Shown in pieces: positions 20,893-32,389 of a stretch of 64,000 nt of DNA. Each line of letters starts with the position of its first letter. Within the stretch, counting starts at the first letter, position 1. The position numbers and the translations under genes were made by a program. The notes beneath the pieces were generated by a model. The model did not search any database and had not been told where the DNA came from. It was given only the letters and a program-made list of their open reading frames with translations. This DNA is from Oegoconia quadripuncta (lineage: Eukaryota; Arthropoda; Insecta; Lepidoptera; Autostichidae), in NCBI GenBank assembly GCA_949316235.1, contig OX438743.1:26347771-26411770 (forward strand), written 5' to 3'.

Positions 20893-21180
20893 TATAGAGC
20901 TAATATTTTTACCAGTCTTTAAATTCACATGGCTTTTTGGCGGGAACTCAGCGAGTGATGTTGCATTTATGGTTTTATTTCTTGGAATTTGTGCATTCTG
21001 AGTTTTGAAGTTTAGTAACGGCAGAATATTGTACGCCAAAAGTCTGTGATGTTGTGCTAGTGATGAGAACTGTAAATTAAAGTATGTGTCGAAAGCTTTC
21101 GGCTCCCCACAAGAAGCCGGCCAAATAAATAAAGCATTTACCGATAATTACTACAGAACTACTACAGAACAGATAAAGAC
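20893..21180. other. No recognised feature
   Basis: Unassigned sequence with no supported gene. Confidence 0.4.
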
Positions 21181-21458
21181 TACTAGGCGTGGGGAGGGAT
21201 TCCACCCGTAAATAGTTAATATAACGAACATTCGCTCTAAGAAGTTCGACTCTTCATTCATAATCCGAATAGCCAAGGCATGTTATTCCCTTCGGGTGTC
21301 AGTCATTCCTGAATTCAAGAGCAGAGAGAATAGATAAGATAGCCAGTCCCCCTAATCTGTTGGAGTTTCCGGGTCAGTACGCTTCTACCTTCGGCCTCAT
21401 CTTCACTTAACATCAGGTGTGATTGAAGTCAAGTGCTAACCCGTTGTACATAAAATAA
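21181..21458 (+). mobile_element. Composite retroposon F-B, copy 2
   Basis: It has the same structure and the same junction as 18734-19016, with roughly 95 percent matching by eye. Its flanks differ, so the composite has moved as a unit or been copied by local duplication. Confidence 0.85.
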
Positions 21459-21459
21459 A

Positions 21460-21917
21460 ACTTTCTCCTTGGTTGAGCCTTATGTTTCAGCCATGCACTG
21501 CATAGGCCGTTGGTGGTGAAAACTTTGAAAGTATGTTATTATGTAGATTCCTAAAATTTGTGGTAATATTATGTTAGTTCGACTACTGTAATTAATAATC
21601 ATCAATCATACAGGGGTAACTGAGTGTATTCCATACAAGGTACAGTCAGAATCAAATTATAGCTGCCAAGACGGTTAAAATAACCTTTAGGGCGTCCGCT
21701 ACGATGAGCAGAACACGCGCGAATTTTCATGCGACGGTTGCGACTATTCCTCTCCCTCCGTGCTGGACATGTGCAATTACCTCCTGTAGCCAAGGGCTTA
21801 ACCGATTTTAAAGTGGAATCACTAGATCGTTTGATCTCCAGATTGTCATAATGATAGAATTATATGGTAAAAACCCAAGATGGCGCTCGGAAAATATATA
21901 ATATGCTTTTTATTTTT
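21460..21917. other. Unassigned, with dispersed repeat near 21.8 kb
   Basis: AACCGATTTTAAAGTGGAAT, GATTGTCATAATGATAGAAT and GGTAAAAACCCAAGATGGCG resemble segments at 36.45 and 62.58 kb, a dispersed repeat of unknown class. Confidence 0.45.
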
Positions 21918-22096
21918 TTATTGCACAACGGGTTCGTATTGACCTCAATCACACCTAATGCTAAGTGAAGACGAAGTCGAAGGTGGAAACGTACTGACCC
22001 GGAAACCCCAACACATTTGGGGGACTGGCTATCTTATCTCTGACAACCGGAACACAACAATGCTATTAACATTGCTGCTTGGCGGCAGATTTAGGT
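21918..22096 (-). mobile_element. SINE B, 5' truncated
   Basis: The tail (TATTGCACAACGGGTTCGTA) through GCTGCTTGGCGGCAGATTTA in reverse complement. The 5' half is missing. Confidence 0.85.
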
Positions 22097-22099
22097 CGG

Positions 22100-22835
22100 T
22101 TAGATGCTGTTGGAGTTTTTTTTTATTAAATACTTAATTTATTTAAAAAGCTCACGTATAATGGAACTTTAATTCCTCGGGAATAAAGCAGTGCAGAAAC
22201 AATACGAAAAGTGTAAAAACTCGAAATTTTAAACACACGTCAACGGATAGGCCAAAGAAATGTAAATTATGTCTGTTGAATTAAATATATTCCGCCAATT
22301 ACAAGTCGAGTCTCTGGTAATGAGTATTCTATAATTCTGCCTACCCTGTGACAAAACGCTGTCCACGTCACTGTACAATACATACCAATTCTTGCCGAAT
22401 CAGCCATACAAATATTTGCTGCTAATATATGTTTTTGAATCTAACTGTACATGTTAATAGTTCTTCGGATTAGTCGGAGTACTTTTAAAAATAATCGCCT
22501 TACCTCGGCGAATATCAACTTAACAGCACCCCTTTACAAAAAGTTGATTAAAGTAACTTAATAAGTTCTTGTCAACTTCTTCGTGAATCTGCGAGTAACT
22601 TTTTCAGTTTCCACAATAAGGCGTAACAGAAGTTAATGTACTCACCCTGTAGTTTCTCTCGTAAATTTTAATACTTATGTTCAACTTTGTTGAACTTAAT
22701 CCGATGATTATTAGGTCGTTAACTCTTTTCAATAACATGAAATTGATTTATTTAAAAACAGTAACAAATAAAGAGATGGAATTTAAATATAAAGTAGAAC
22801 AAATTTAAAAAATTGGGGCTGCGTATGACTCGCGA
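22100..22835. other. No recognised feature
   Basis: AT-rich, unassigned. Confidence 0.4.
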
Positions 22836-22837
22836 AG

Positions 22838-23107
22838 GTCGAAGGTGGAGGCGTACTGACCCGGGAACCCCAACACATTTGGACAACTGGCTATCTTATC
22901 TCTGACAACCGGAACACAATAATGCTATTAACATTGCTGCTTGGCGGCAGATTTAAATAACATGGTGGTAGCTAGCCAGGCGGACATTTAAAATGCCCTA
23001 CCACCTACCAAACCGAGTACTTAAACATGTACCCCGCTGGGGATCGAACCCGCGACCTCCGAATCGTAAACCCAATGTTGTTTACATGGAGTCACGGAGG
23101 CGGTTAT
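22838..23107 (-). mobile_element. SINE B with head, 3' tail truncated
   Basis: It runs from GGTCGAAGGTGGAGGCGTAC to the head GAGTCACGGAGGCGGTT in reverse complement, with the B box as GGATCGAACCC. The terminal tail is missing. Confidence 0.88.
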
Positions 23108-23212
23108 ACAGACAATCAGTGTTCACCTGTCAATCAGTGTTTTTAAGCTACCTCTGTAGGCCACCGACTTAGCTTAACGACTGCCTTCAATTGAATCTCT
23201 ATAAACCACGAG
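23108..23212 (-). mobile_element. 5S-like SINE, tail fragment
   Basis: AATCAGTGTTTTTAAGCTAC, GTAGGCCACCGACTTAG and CTTCAATTGAATC match the tail of the 5S-like SINE at 34388-34617. The 5S part is absent. Confidence 0.6.
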
Positions 23213-23214
23213 TT

Positions 23215-23460
23215 TGAGGCGCTTGCAGTGAAGACATTGGGCCCTTGGTCTTCTGACACGAAACAATTTGTCAAGGATTTATCCGTTACACTGGTGCACG
23301 CCTCTGGATATGTGAGAGCTTGTACCTACTTTGCTCAGCAGCTGAGATTATGCATTCAGCGGGGCCATAGCGCTAGCGTACTAGGTACTACGCCTCATGG
23401 AAGCGATTTGTACGGCGTATTTTTTCTATAAGATATAGGTATTTTTAATTGTGTTTTATA
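23215..23460 (+). pseudogene. LINE C fragment: conserved tail and 3' end
   Basis: The plus strand reads VKTLGPWSSDTKQFVKDLS, then YVRACTYFAQQLRLCIQRG and SVLGTTPHGSDLYGVFFL, stop. This is the C-terminal end of the family together with a short 3' untranslated region that matches 1670-1740 in reverse complement. It is frame-open but truncated at the 5' side, with no catalytic motif. Confidence 0.65.
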
Positions 23461-23918
23461 AATTTGTTGTTTTATGTACAGTATAGATTTTTGATACATA
23501 AATCATTTCATAACCCCTGATCACCCGAGTCCCTAGTCAATGTCAGTTACATATAAAAAAATTCACCCTCAACTTCCATGTTATATAGGCACTGGTTTTA
23601 TTTTTAATAAGTAGTACGATTGAAATATTTGTCAAAGCGCTCTGCGCTTGTTGTGAAAACGTATGAAAACATTGAATATTTTCATTCTGTTTTCGAAATA
23701 AATATTGTTTTGGTTTGATTGGCAACAAATAATGGAATACGCGGCTTTATACAATCCTGTTGCTAGGCTTAACTACTCGAATATCGACAAATGAAGTTGA
23801 AAATTTTTATATACAATACAAAACATTTTTTTACACAAAGTAGCATTATTTCAGATGTAAATAACATTAAGTATTAAAGGATAATTAAATATAATGAGGT
23901 AACATACGTCAGACATAT
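23461..23918. other. No recognised feature
   Basis: Unassigned sequence with no supported gene. Confidence 0.4.
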
Positions 23919-23919
23919 C

Positions 23920-24140
23920 ACAAAAATTAGCGTTTTGGTGGTTCAAACAATAAAAATGTACTGCTTGAAATAATATCCACGGTTCACCTCTCGAAATATA
24001 TACGTGACGTAAGCCCGTGACCGGTAAAACGTACAAATCCATAGATGTTTTATTGGCGGAAAATCCCTTAGTGGCCTTTTACGAGACCCGTGGGAAGAGA
24101 GGGGTAGGTTTAATTTTTTTACAAACTGAAACCACATAGC
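23920..24140 (+). repeat. Repeat E
   Basis: ATCCACGGTTCACCTCTCGA, GTAAGCCCGTGACCGG, GTGGCCTTTTACGAGACC and GTGGGAAGAGAGGGG follow the family order with small deletions. Confidence 0.75.
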
Positions 24141-25940
24141 TAATTTTACAAACTAATAAAAAAAAAACATTTTAGTCGGTGTCGTGGGGCACGTACCTAG
24201 GAGGCTGGCAGCGTTACCTTTCTGAATCGCAATACTAATGCGTTTAGAGATGTAACTGCCAGTCCTCGTGTCGCCGGAGATATCCACTAAACGCGTAGAA
24301 ACTAAATGAATATTTGATTAAACTCTTTTTTTATGCAAAATATAACCAAAATTATCCGCATCTCAAAGAGATTAACAAAATTAAGACATTAAGACATCAC
24401 TAAATTTTATTATCCGCAGTAGAAATCCAGATACTGTTCCTTTGAAATTGTATATGTGCACACAATGAAACATGTAACATTATATATTATTTAAATACAT
24501 GAATAACCGATTTGTTATTGCTTTTGCCGAAGCATCTCAAAAGAAGCTTAAAACTTCCAAGCTTGACATATTTTATTAAGATCGGATTTCGGAAACGTCA
24601 AAACTTGTAACAGATTTCCCTTCTCAAAAAAAGCAGTCTAAGGAATAATCCCATGTCATTCCAACTCAAACTTATTGTATTATAATGTTCCTAAAGTTTG
24701 GACAAGATGTAACATCACAGAATCCTGAAATTAATTACAAGAATTTGCGAAATAACCCTCAAAAAAGGGTTATTATTTTAGGAGCCGAACGAAGGCTATG
24801 GTTATAGGAGGCTCGTTTATAGCGAATGCGGATAAGATGAGGGTTGGGAATTTCCACATTTCTCATGAAAATTCTAAAAACATAACGGAGCTTTCAGTGT
24901 ATTTATCTTTTTTTAATCCTTATTCCATAATATAGCAATTTTGTTTTGGTGTATTGCAGAAGAAGCATGTGAACAGAATCAACGCAGTAGAAATTTTAAT
25001 GCGATAACTGCTTAGTATGACTTTGAATTACAGATTAGGGAATTGTGTGATTAGAGAAAGGTGTGGCGTGCAAACGTGACGTAGTTAGCAAAGTAAGATA
25101 GAATAGACATGTATTTATTGTGTGTAATATCTATATATTTTTTGGTCTTATAAAATAGTCCTATAATCTATTTATTTATTTATTGTAACTGCAACATGTA
25201 CACAATACTTATGCTAATAACAGTAGGTAATTATAGTATAGTACTAATGCACATACCCTGTCAGGGTGAAGCAGCGGTCAGAGGACGTCCTGTCTAATTT
25301 GTTTACCTACTATGCAATTTTGTGTAATCTCGCAATTTATTTATTTCCCTTTTTAAAGAACCAACAACAAGAATTAAGTACATGTGAGATAATTTAATAA
25401 TGCTATATTATGTGCGAGTTATCAGATTATTATTATAAGAATTACAGTGAATGAATTGAATTGTTATTATTTAATTATTTATTATTGTCAATATGTGATT
25501 GTTTTTTATTTTAATTATGGAGTATTTATTATTATTAACTTAATGATTATCTTTATAATTACATAATCTATTATTATTAAGTTCTTTATATATCATGTCA
25601 TTGTTACCTAATAATTTAATCAAACCATTATTGCTATAAATCTGAATGTTTTGTCTTTTGTCAATTGTGTTCCTATAAGAGTGATGTTTTGTTAATGTAT
25701 TGTTCTATATTTTAAGTATCGCTCTTTGTCTGCAATAAAAAACTTTAAATTCGTTTTTCCTTCCGAGTGCTTGCTGGAAGAAATCTCTTACAGAGATAAG
25801 CCTTTTGTGTATTGTAATTTCTGTCCTATGTTTGTTCAATGTATATTTGTATACTTATATATGCAATAAAGTGTTAAATAAATAAATAGAAAGAGGTATG
25901 TTAAGGTGAACGAATGAGTGAAAGGAGATTAACGAAAGCA
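24141..25940. other. No recognised gene; AT-rich with possible retroposon tails
   Basis: Tails of the type TGCAATAAAAAACTT (25731) and ATGCAATAAAGTGTTAAAT (25861) hint at LINE 3' ends. ACCCTCAAAAAAGGGTTATT near 24755 is a small hairpin. Nothing coding was recognised in 1.8 kb. Confidence 0.4.
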
Positions 25941-25945
25941 ATATA

Positions 25946-26914
25946 CAGGGCGTCCCAAAGTTATGGGACATGAAGGGGAAGTACCTTAAATATTGTAGAT
26001 AGTGAATTTTGCTCAAAGAAGACTTTATGTTATTTTTAAAAGTTAGTAATTCTGCATTCATAGATTTTCTAAAAATTACTTGCTTCGGCTGGAAATCGAA
26101 CCGACTTAAATGTGAAAAAAAAAACACCCTACTTTTATGATGCCAATCGAAAGAATAGCTAAAAAATAATAACTCTGCCTAAGTAACATAGTATTTTAAA
26201 AGAAAGGAACAACGTGAAATTAATCATTTTAATCAAATAAAAAACATACATGAAACTGCCGTAGTCAATTAAGTAGGTATTTTTTTGTAAATTAATTAAT
26301 TAAATGCTCAAAATGTGATCCCTCTTGTCACTTCTTTTTAAAATATCTTAAAAAGTATGCATTCAAACAAACGCTGTCATAAACTGTTCCATTTTCAAAT
26401 TATAAATTATTTATTTTTGTTTTTAATTTGCCTTCTGTCTAGCTTACAGAGGACGTATTGAAATACAAGTTTTATCATTTCATCTACACGTGCACTTATA
26501 ATAAGGAAAACTATGTTAGTACCTATTTTATGAAGTGGGTACTTATTTACGAATAATCAATGCTATCTTTGGAATGATAATATCGCTACTTTTCGAACGT
26601 CGTCGGCAATAAATAACTTTCTTGAAATTTGACTCAATCATTTTATGTTGTTCCTTTCTTTTAAAATACTATGTTACTTAGGCAGAGTTATTATTTTTTA
26701 GCTATTCTTTCGATTGGCATCATAAAAGTAGGGTGTTTTTTTTTTCACATTTGAGTCGGTTCGATTCCCAGCCGAAGCAAATAATTTTTAGAAAATCTAT
26801 GAATGCAGAATTACTAACTTTTAAAAATAACATAAAGTCTTCTTTGAGCAAAATTCACTATCTACGATATTTAAGGTACTTCCCCTTCATGTCCCATAAC
26901 TTTGGGACGCCCTG
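25946..26914. mobile_element. Non-autonomous DNA element with about 270-bp terminal inverted repeats
   Basis: The left end CAGGGCGTCCCAAAGTTATG and the right end are exact reverse complements, and the match continues inward for about 270 bp on each side (to about 26213 and from about 26646) with only a few differences. The two ends are bounded by TA (or TATA), suggesting insertion at TA. The centre of about 430 bp has no transposase. Small open frames at 25855-26127 and 26733-26930 are just the two arms read in mirror orientation. It could belong to the Tc1/mariner group or another TA-inserting superfamily. Confidence 0.88.
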
Positions 26915-26934
26915 TATAATGGAAGCGTGAATTG

Positions 26935-27065
26935 GAACGTCACCAATCCACGAATCAGGTGGGCACCAATCCATCAATCCGCACTGGGCCGCGTCGTGGA
27001 TTATCCCTGCTGTGCTGTGCCCCAACAGTGGGGGACATGTAAAACTGTTGATGAACTTGATAAAG
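26935..27065 (+). mobile_element. SINE H-like 3' fragment
   Basis: CGCACTGGGCCGCGTCGTGG, then ATTATCCCTGCTG, CCCCAACAGTGGGGGACATG and TGTTGATGA resemble the SINE H 3' region. Confidence 0.5.
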
Positions 27066-27640
27066 TACCAAAACCCGTTTCAGCGTGAAATATTCTATGC
27101 TATTTGATCCTTGGTTAGTCTTTTCTAGTTACAAATAACTATGTTATTAACTTTAAAACAGCAACCGTTCTCTGTCAGACGCTGTATTCAGCTAATGGAT
27201 TTCTAACTTCACTTTAGGGTACCGTTAGACCAACAAAACCCTTCAGATGAAACTTTAAGCTAGTTTTCTGGGCAACTTTATGGTTGGTGTTAAAGGGAAA
27301 ACACCCCTTTAAAACTTTTACCGTAACAGGAAGCTATTAGTTAATTAAAATAGGAAAGCTTGTTTAGTTTCACAAAATTATCTATTCTAAATAAGATAAA
27401 CTGTAAATGGCTTGATTTTGTACCGAATTCAATACTAAAAACAGTACAAAATATTCTTTATTGCACAATAATAACAGATATAACAGAAGAGAAAAAAATA
27501 AGCAAAATGACTAAATGATTTTATAATGTTTTTGTTAACAGAGAGAACTGAACGTCATTTTAATTGAGCATGTATACATTGAAACATTTTTCCAGCACGA
27601 GTAGAATTAATTACAATTAGAACTAGAATTAATAATAACA
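27066..27640. other. No recognised feature
   Basis: Unassigned except a retroposon-like GTACAAAATATTCTTTATTG near 27445. Confidence 0.4.
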
Positions 27641-27645
27641 GTTTT

Positions 27646-27888
27646 TTTTATGCACAATTATTGACTTGACCTCAATCACACCTGATGTTAAGTGAAGATG
27701 AGGTCGAAGGTGGAAGCGTACTGACCCTGAAACCCCAACACATTTGGGGGACTAGCTATCATATCTCTGACTACCGGAACACAACAATGCTATTAACGTT
27801 GCTGCTTGGCGGCAGATTAAGCGGCGGCAAAGATAAGATGGTGGTAGCTAGCCAGGCGGACATTTAAAATGCCCTACCACCAACCAAC
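27646..27888 (-). mobile_element. SINE B, 5' truncated
   Basis: The whole body is in reverse complement with a short GCGGCGGCAA insertion near 27815. The head is missing. Confidence 0.88.
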
Positions 27889-27916
27889 CAATGCAACCGT
27901 GCTCCGTTAAAGATAA

Positions 27917-27959
27917 TTGTTTTTACACAATATAAATATAATATTGCGTAAAAACAATA
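27917..27959. repeat. 43-bp hairpin
   Basis: ATTGTTTTTACACAATAT and ATATTGCGTAAAAACAAT form arms of 18 bp with one mismatch. Confidence 0.85.
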
Positions 27960-28985
27960 TATAAATGAAGCTATTTAATAACAACCAACGGATTTTTATT
28001 GCAATACCAATAGTAACTTCTCTGTATCTTTGTACACAATGAATTAAATGAAGGAAATAAATGAATTTTAAAAGAGACGTTTCTTTGGAGAAGTTCTTTG
28101 TAATCACTTGTAGGTATATATGTATATACCTACTCATGCTTACAAGGATCAAGGATATGAATCCTTTGGTATCAAGAACCAATTAAAAGTCACCCTATTT
28201 TGAAGCTCCTACTTTTACATATATTATCCTAAGCCAAAGCCTAAATCCCTGTTATATTTCTCGATTTTTTGTCGGCCATTTGCATACTTTTTTCATGGGT
28301 TTCGTGCCTTATAAGAAATCCTCATTTAGCAGTTTATGGCATGGATTTTTGTTATGATAACATTGCACACCTATAAAAACGTTGATCCTTACTTGCAGGA
28401 GTCTAAGTGGGAAGAGGTGACTCTCGCTAGGTTTAATACAGTGGTACTCATATTCAAAATGGTTTAGCGTAGGGCGAGTTCAAACTCACTCGCAATCGCT
28501 AACGTATTCACACTGGCAAGCTAATAATATCCAAAACACATCGACCCATTCTTTATCGAATGCAATTAAAAACAAACTTATAAATAGCGGTGTAAATTTT
28601 TAACCGATTTCAAATAACTTGAAAGAGCCTTAGACACGATCTAATGTACTTATACTAACTATCCCGTAACTCGTAACCGTTAAGCAGTCAAACCTTCCAT
28701 TTTCAGCTCATCTGCATAACTTAGGGGGTACAACGAAAGGTCTATACGCGCCTATAGTATTTAAAGATATATCCCCTAGCTCTTAACCATACGTCGGAGA
28801 TGGTTGTGGGCGTTGCGAGTGACTGGGACGATGCCAGCCTCGTGGCAAAGGGTTACTCGGGAAATTTCGATATTACGACATGTCAAGCTTTTAAATGCGA
28901 ATAGGATATATAATTAAGGATGCTGGACCACGAGCCCGTTTGTCTTAAATCTTTAAAGTGGCAATTACAGGCGATTTGCACTTGA
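27960..28985. other. No recognised feature
   Basis: Unassigned sequence with no supported gene. Confidence 0.4.
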
Positions 28986-28989
28986 AAAC

Positions 28990-29262
28990 GTAAATTTTTT
29001 ATCTTATTATGATGGTTTTGAATGTATTTAAAGGTAAATTTTGAATATCCACTGGAACCTTAATATAAAAGCGTATACATTGCCCCTTAAATGACTTAGT
29101 GACTTTGTATAAACGGCTGACATGAACAGCAAGTTTATTTTTATATCTGGTATTAACATTATATATATATCACTATTTTTCTTAAACGATTCTAGATTTT
29201 TTCTTACATAAATTAAGTAAGATCTAGTTTCCAATTCCTCCTTGCTCAAATTCCATGATCAA
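28990..29262 (-). pseudogene. LINE J ORF C-terminal fragment
   Basis: The minus strand reads IYVRKNLESFKKNSDI, then a frame change, matching the better copy at 51066-51362 (YVRKNIESFKKNSDIHNVNT). The YNTRNK-like region with YVRKN is found at the C-terminal end of CR1/Jockey-type LINE reverse transcriptases. It contains only the last quarter of the domain and is out of frame. Confidence 0.65.
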
Positions 29263-29264
29263 TT

Positions 29265-29818
29265 ATATAATTTATATAATTTAGTAACCTTTTTTGTTTT
29301 CGCGGGGAAATGCGTTACGCGTACCGCTGGGGGACGGCGTTGGACGGGATACCCACTGGCCGCCCTTCTTCAGCAGTAGTTAATTTAGTAACCTACACGT
29401 ACATGTATGCTATCTCCATAGTAGGTGTACATACAGACACTATCATAGTGACTTCCCAGATGGTGAATAGAATATTACAATCCTATTGGTACCAGCTCGA
29501 CTAACGGCATTGTTACCTATGACGCCTAGATACTTGGGATAACGTTAATTTGATTCGCTTGAACTGGCAAGGCTCAGTGAGTTATATCCGATAGGCCAGT
29601 ACAGGTACCTAGCTAGGTAGTGCTTGAACTAACCATAGGCTTAGTATTAAATGTAGTATTAATCCTTATCAAATAAAGAAAGTTAGCTACAGCATACAGT
29701 GCATTTCATATGTTTTTACAAAATGGTTCCCGTTGATATAAAAATCTTTCATTAATTTAAAGATAATATAAAACAGAAACTTATTAAGACATCATATGCA
29801 CTTATCATCATATTATCC
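29265..29818. other. No recognised feature
   Basis: Unassigned sequence with no supported gene. Confidence 0.4.
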
Positions 29819-29819
29819 T

Positions 29820-29875
29820 GACACACCCACACACACGCACACACACGCACACGCACACATACACACACACACGAA
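29820..29875. repeat. CA-rich microsatellite
   Basis: Interrupted CA repeat with CACG variants, about 55 bp. Confidence 0.95.
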
Positions 29876-30475
29876 TTAACCATCACCAGTACCATACACT
29901 TCACAAGGCGAAAACACTATTTATTTACGTATATTATTTTTTTTAAGTATATTATTGTCAAAATTTAAAATATTGAGTTTATAGACAATGCACCTTAGGT
30001 CATAAAATCAAAAACACGAGCAAAACGTCAACTAGTATACTCAATAAGTATTGTTAGTTATATAGTTTGGTCGAAAACCAGCGCTGAGCAGCAGTCGGTC
30101 TCTGTTAGCATTATGCTGAACCAGATCCTTTTGTCACAAAAGTGGTATTGTCCTATGTGTATTTACTAATGTAAATACCTAATGTTAAGTATATTGCACA
30201 AACAATGTTGTGACAATAAGCGATTTCTTTCTTCCTTTCTTTAGTACTATTATAATTATTCGATCCTTCCCAGCACTTATGCGTGCTTGATCTCAAGAGA
30301 GAAAATCTGAAAAGTCCTGTCACGTTTTCACGGTCCAAAAATGATAAATTTTTGTCAACATTGTCGCTATGCCAGTCACATAATTTGTAGGTTGGTAGAG
30401 TCTTCATAATGAATAAATATAACAAAATTATATAGTTAAATATGAGCAAATAATAAATAAGTATTTTGGACACTT
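29876..30475. other. No recognised feature
   Basis: A 106-codon minus-strand open frame (30153-30473) is AT-rich and motif-free, so I treat it as chance. Confidence 0.4.
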
Positions 30476-30477
30476 AA

Positions 30478-30668
30478 ATCAATCATCTAGTCCCAAACTA
30501 AGCAATGTTATTAGATAAGGAAAAAACGTATAATAAAATTTATATAAACACCCATGACTCGGGAATAATGTTCGTATTCATCTCACAAACATTTACTCTT
30601 CGCGGGATTCGAACACGCAACCGTTGGATTCGCAGACAGAGTCACTATCCACTACACCAATCGGTCGT
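30478..30668 (-). mobile_element. SINE A, variant subfamily
   Basis: It shares the AATCATCTAGTCCCAAAC end with the copy at 2276-2492. The B box is GGGATTCGAACAC in reverse and the A box CCACTACACCAATCGG at the right edge. Confidence 0.8.
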
Positions 30669-30699
30669 CTGATCTTTATAGCTGCTCAATAACTACTAC

Positions 30700-30990
30700 T
30701 CAATTTCTCTTGTGGTTTCAGCCCGTTTCTTCCCGTTGGTGCAGAAAGGCGACTAACGGACTTTCCATCAAGAAACATCTATAGACTTGCACGTTTCAGT
30801 GGCGATGGGCTCATTCCCTGTCACATATGCATTTCTATTTCAAAAGGTGAACCGTGGATGTTGTTTCAAGCAATAAACTTTAATGAGTGGCGTATGTTTG
30901 GGATATCTCTGACCACGCCATTTGGGATAAAGTTGATGACGATATGTATGTATTATTCGAATTGAAACTTGTCTGGTTTAATTAAGCCTT
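30700..30990 (-). repeat. Repeat E
   Basis: GTGGTTTCAGCCCGTTTCTT, AGGCGACTAACGGACTTTCC, GATGGGCTCATTCCCTGTCA, GGTGAACCGTGGATGTTG and GGATATCTCTGACCACG are in the reverse-complement order of the family. Confidence 0.85.
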
Positions 30991-31301
30991 ATAATACAAT
31001 ACGATCAACAATCCTATAAGTCTTAAAAACAATGTGCCAAAATCAAACTTGCCCAAGAATCGAACTGAAATCCCACAAAGGCAATACCAAATCAGGGGAA
31101 AATAAGCCCTGTAACTGGGTCGAGGCATCTATTTCCGTCACAATCTAGTGACTTTCGCAGTCCCAGATATAATATCAGGAGCTGTATTATACATGATGGC
31201 TTCAATAAAGGTTTCGCACACCGAACGTGCGACGAAAAAATTACCTCCATAGAAAACATGAAATATTATAGACTCTACTTAAATCGCTATGACCTATGGT
31301 G

Positions 31302-31556
31302 TCGACCTGTTTGGTGTAGTGGTTAGAAACTCTGCTACTGTACTAATGGTCGCGGGTTCGAATCGAAATATGTTTGTATGATGAATACAGACATTGTTAC
31401 CTAGTTATGGATGTTATTCATTTATACATGTATTTATTTACAAAAAAAAAATGTATTTGTGCAGTTTATCAACCATCTGGTATCCACAACACAAGCCTAA
31501 ATACTTACTGTGGACCTAGATGGCGCTGTGTGTTTGTGCATAGACATTTATTATTT
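31302..31556 (+). mobile_element. SINE A
   Basis: The head is GTCGACCTGTTTGGTGTAGT. Just after the B box GGGTTCGAATCG about 14 bases of the family are missing. It ends in CTAGATGGCGCTGTGTG. Confidence 0.9.
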
Positions 31557-31915
31557 ATGGCAGGCCGTTAAATTTACTTGCCATAATTTGTTTGCCGCCA
31601 TAATAAAGATTTTTTATTTTTTTAATATCCTCTTCTAATTAATCTAAAGATGACAGATCTCTATCTAATCTAACTTCTAACTAATATGATAAATGCGAAA
31701 GTTTAGTTTAGAGGAGATATACAAATTAAACAATCCGCGATAGAGTTATTCGCATAGCCGCGGGCGGAGAACTAGTTTACTAATAAAACAAATTAAACTA
31801 CTTACATTTATACGCCAACATTCAGAATATAGAAAACTAGAAAAATAGAAGGAAACTAATCAAACCAAAGACAAACATGTATTCAGTTCCGAAATCTAAG
31901 CAAGGTAGAAAATGT
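31557..31915. other. Unassigned, with dispersed repeat G fragment
   Basis: ATGATAAATGCGAAAGTTTA and CGCGATAGAGTTATTCGCAT near 31686-31770 are fragments of repeat G seen more fully at 46990-47235. Confidence 0.45.
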
Positions 31916-31917
31916 GT

Positions 31918-31985
31918 TCAAGATCGCTATCATGTGGGAGGATATCCAGTATGCAGCATTTCCTCGCTGAATGCCAAAATGAAAT
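31918..31985 (-). pseudogene. LINE C fragment (short)
   Basis: The reverse strand reads GIQRGNAAYWI. The same block with flanking sequence occurs at 56693-56760. Confidence 0.5.
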
Positions 31986-32097
31986 AGTTTTAAATTTTAT
32001 TTCAAGGTACTTACCTGTAGCATCAACAAACCATTTGAATATAACATGTGATCACTGATCAGTCTGTTGTACCAACACAATAATGTAACTGAGCAAC

Positions 32098-32388
32098 TGA
32101 TCTTCCGGTGGGTGGTCGCCACACGAGAACCTTTCCGCCCGAACGGCCGTCGGTCCTACGAGCAATGTGTCCCGCCCACTGCCACTTAAGTTTGGCAATT
32201 TTTCGGGCTATATCGGTCACCTTGGTTCACTTGCGGATCTCCTCATTTTTGATTCGATCCCGCATGGAGACTCCGAGCATAGCTGTCGACATTGCCCTTT
32301 GGGTGACCTTGAGCTTTCTTATGAGGACCATAGCGAACGACCACGTTTCAGTTCCATATGTCATCACTGGCAACACACACTGATCAAA
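32098..32388 (-). pseudogene. RTE-like LINE reverse transcriptase, C-terminal fragment
   Basis: The minus strand reads FDQCVLPVMTYGTETWS, KLKVTQRAMSTAMLGVSMRD, IKNEEIRK, one stop, then TKVTDIARKIAKLKWQWAGH and IARRTDGRSGGKVLVWRP. This is the classic thumb/C-terminal part of RTE-clade proteins common in Lepidoptera. The catalytic YADD-type region is not present. It has one in-frame stop, so it is not functional. Overlapping plus-strand open frames are shadows of it. Confidence 0.85.
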
Positions 32389-32389
32389 G

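Noticed and set aside
30153..30473. 106-codon minus-strand frame
   Set aside because: AT-rich and motif-free; chance frame.
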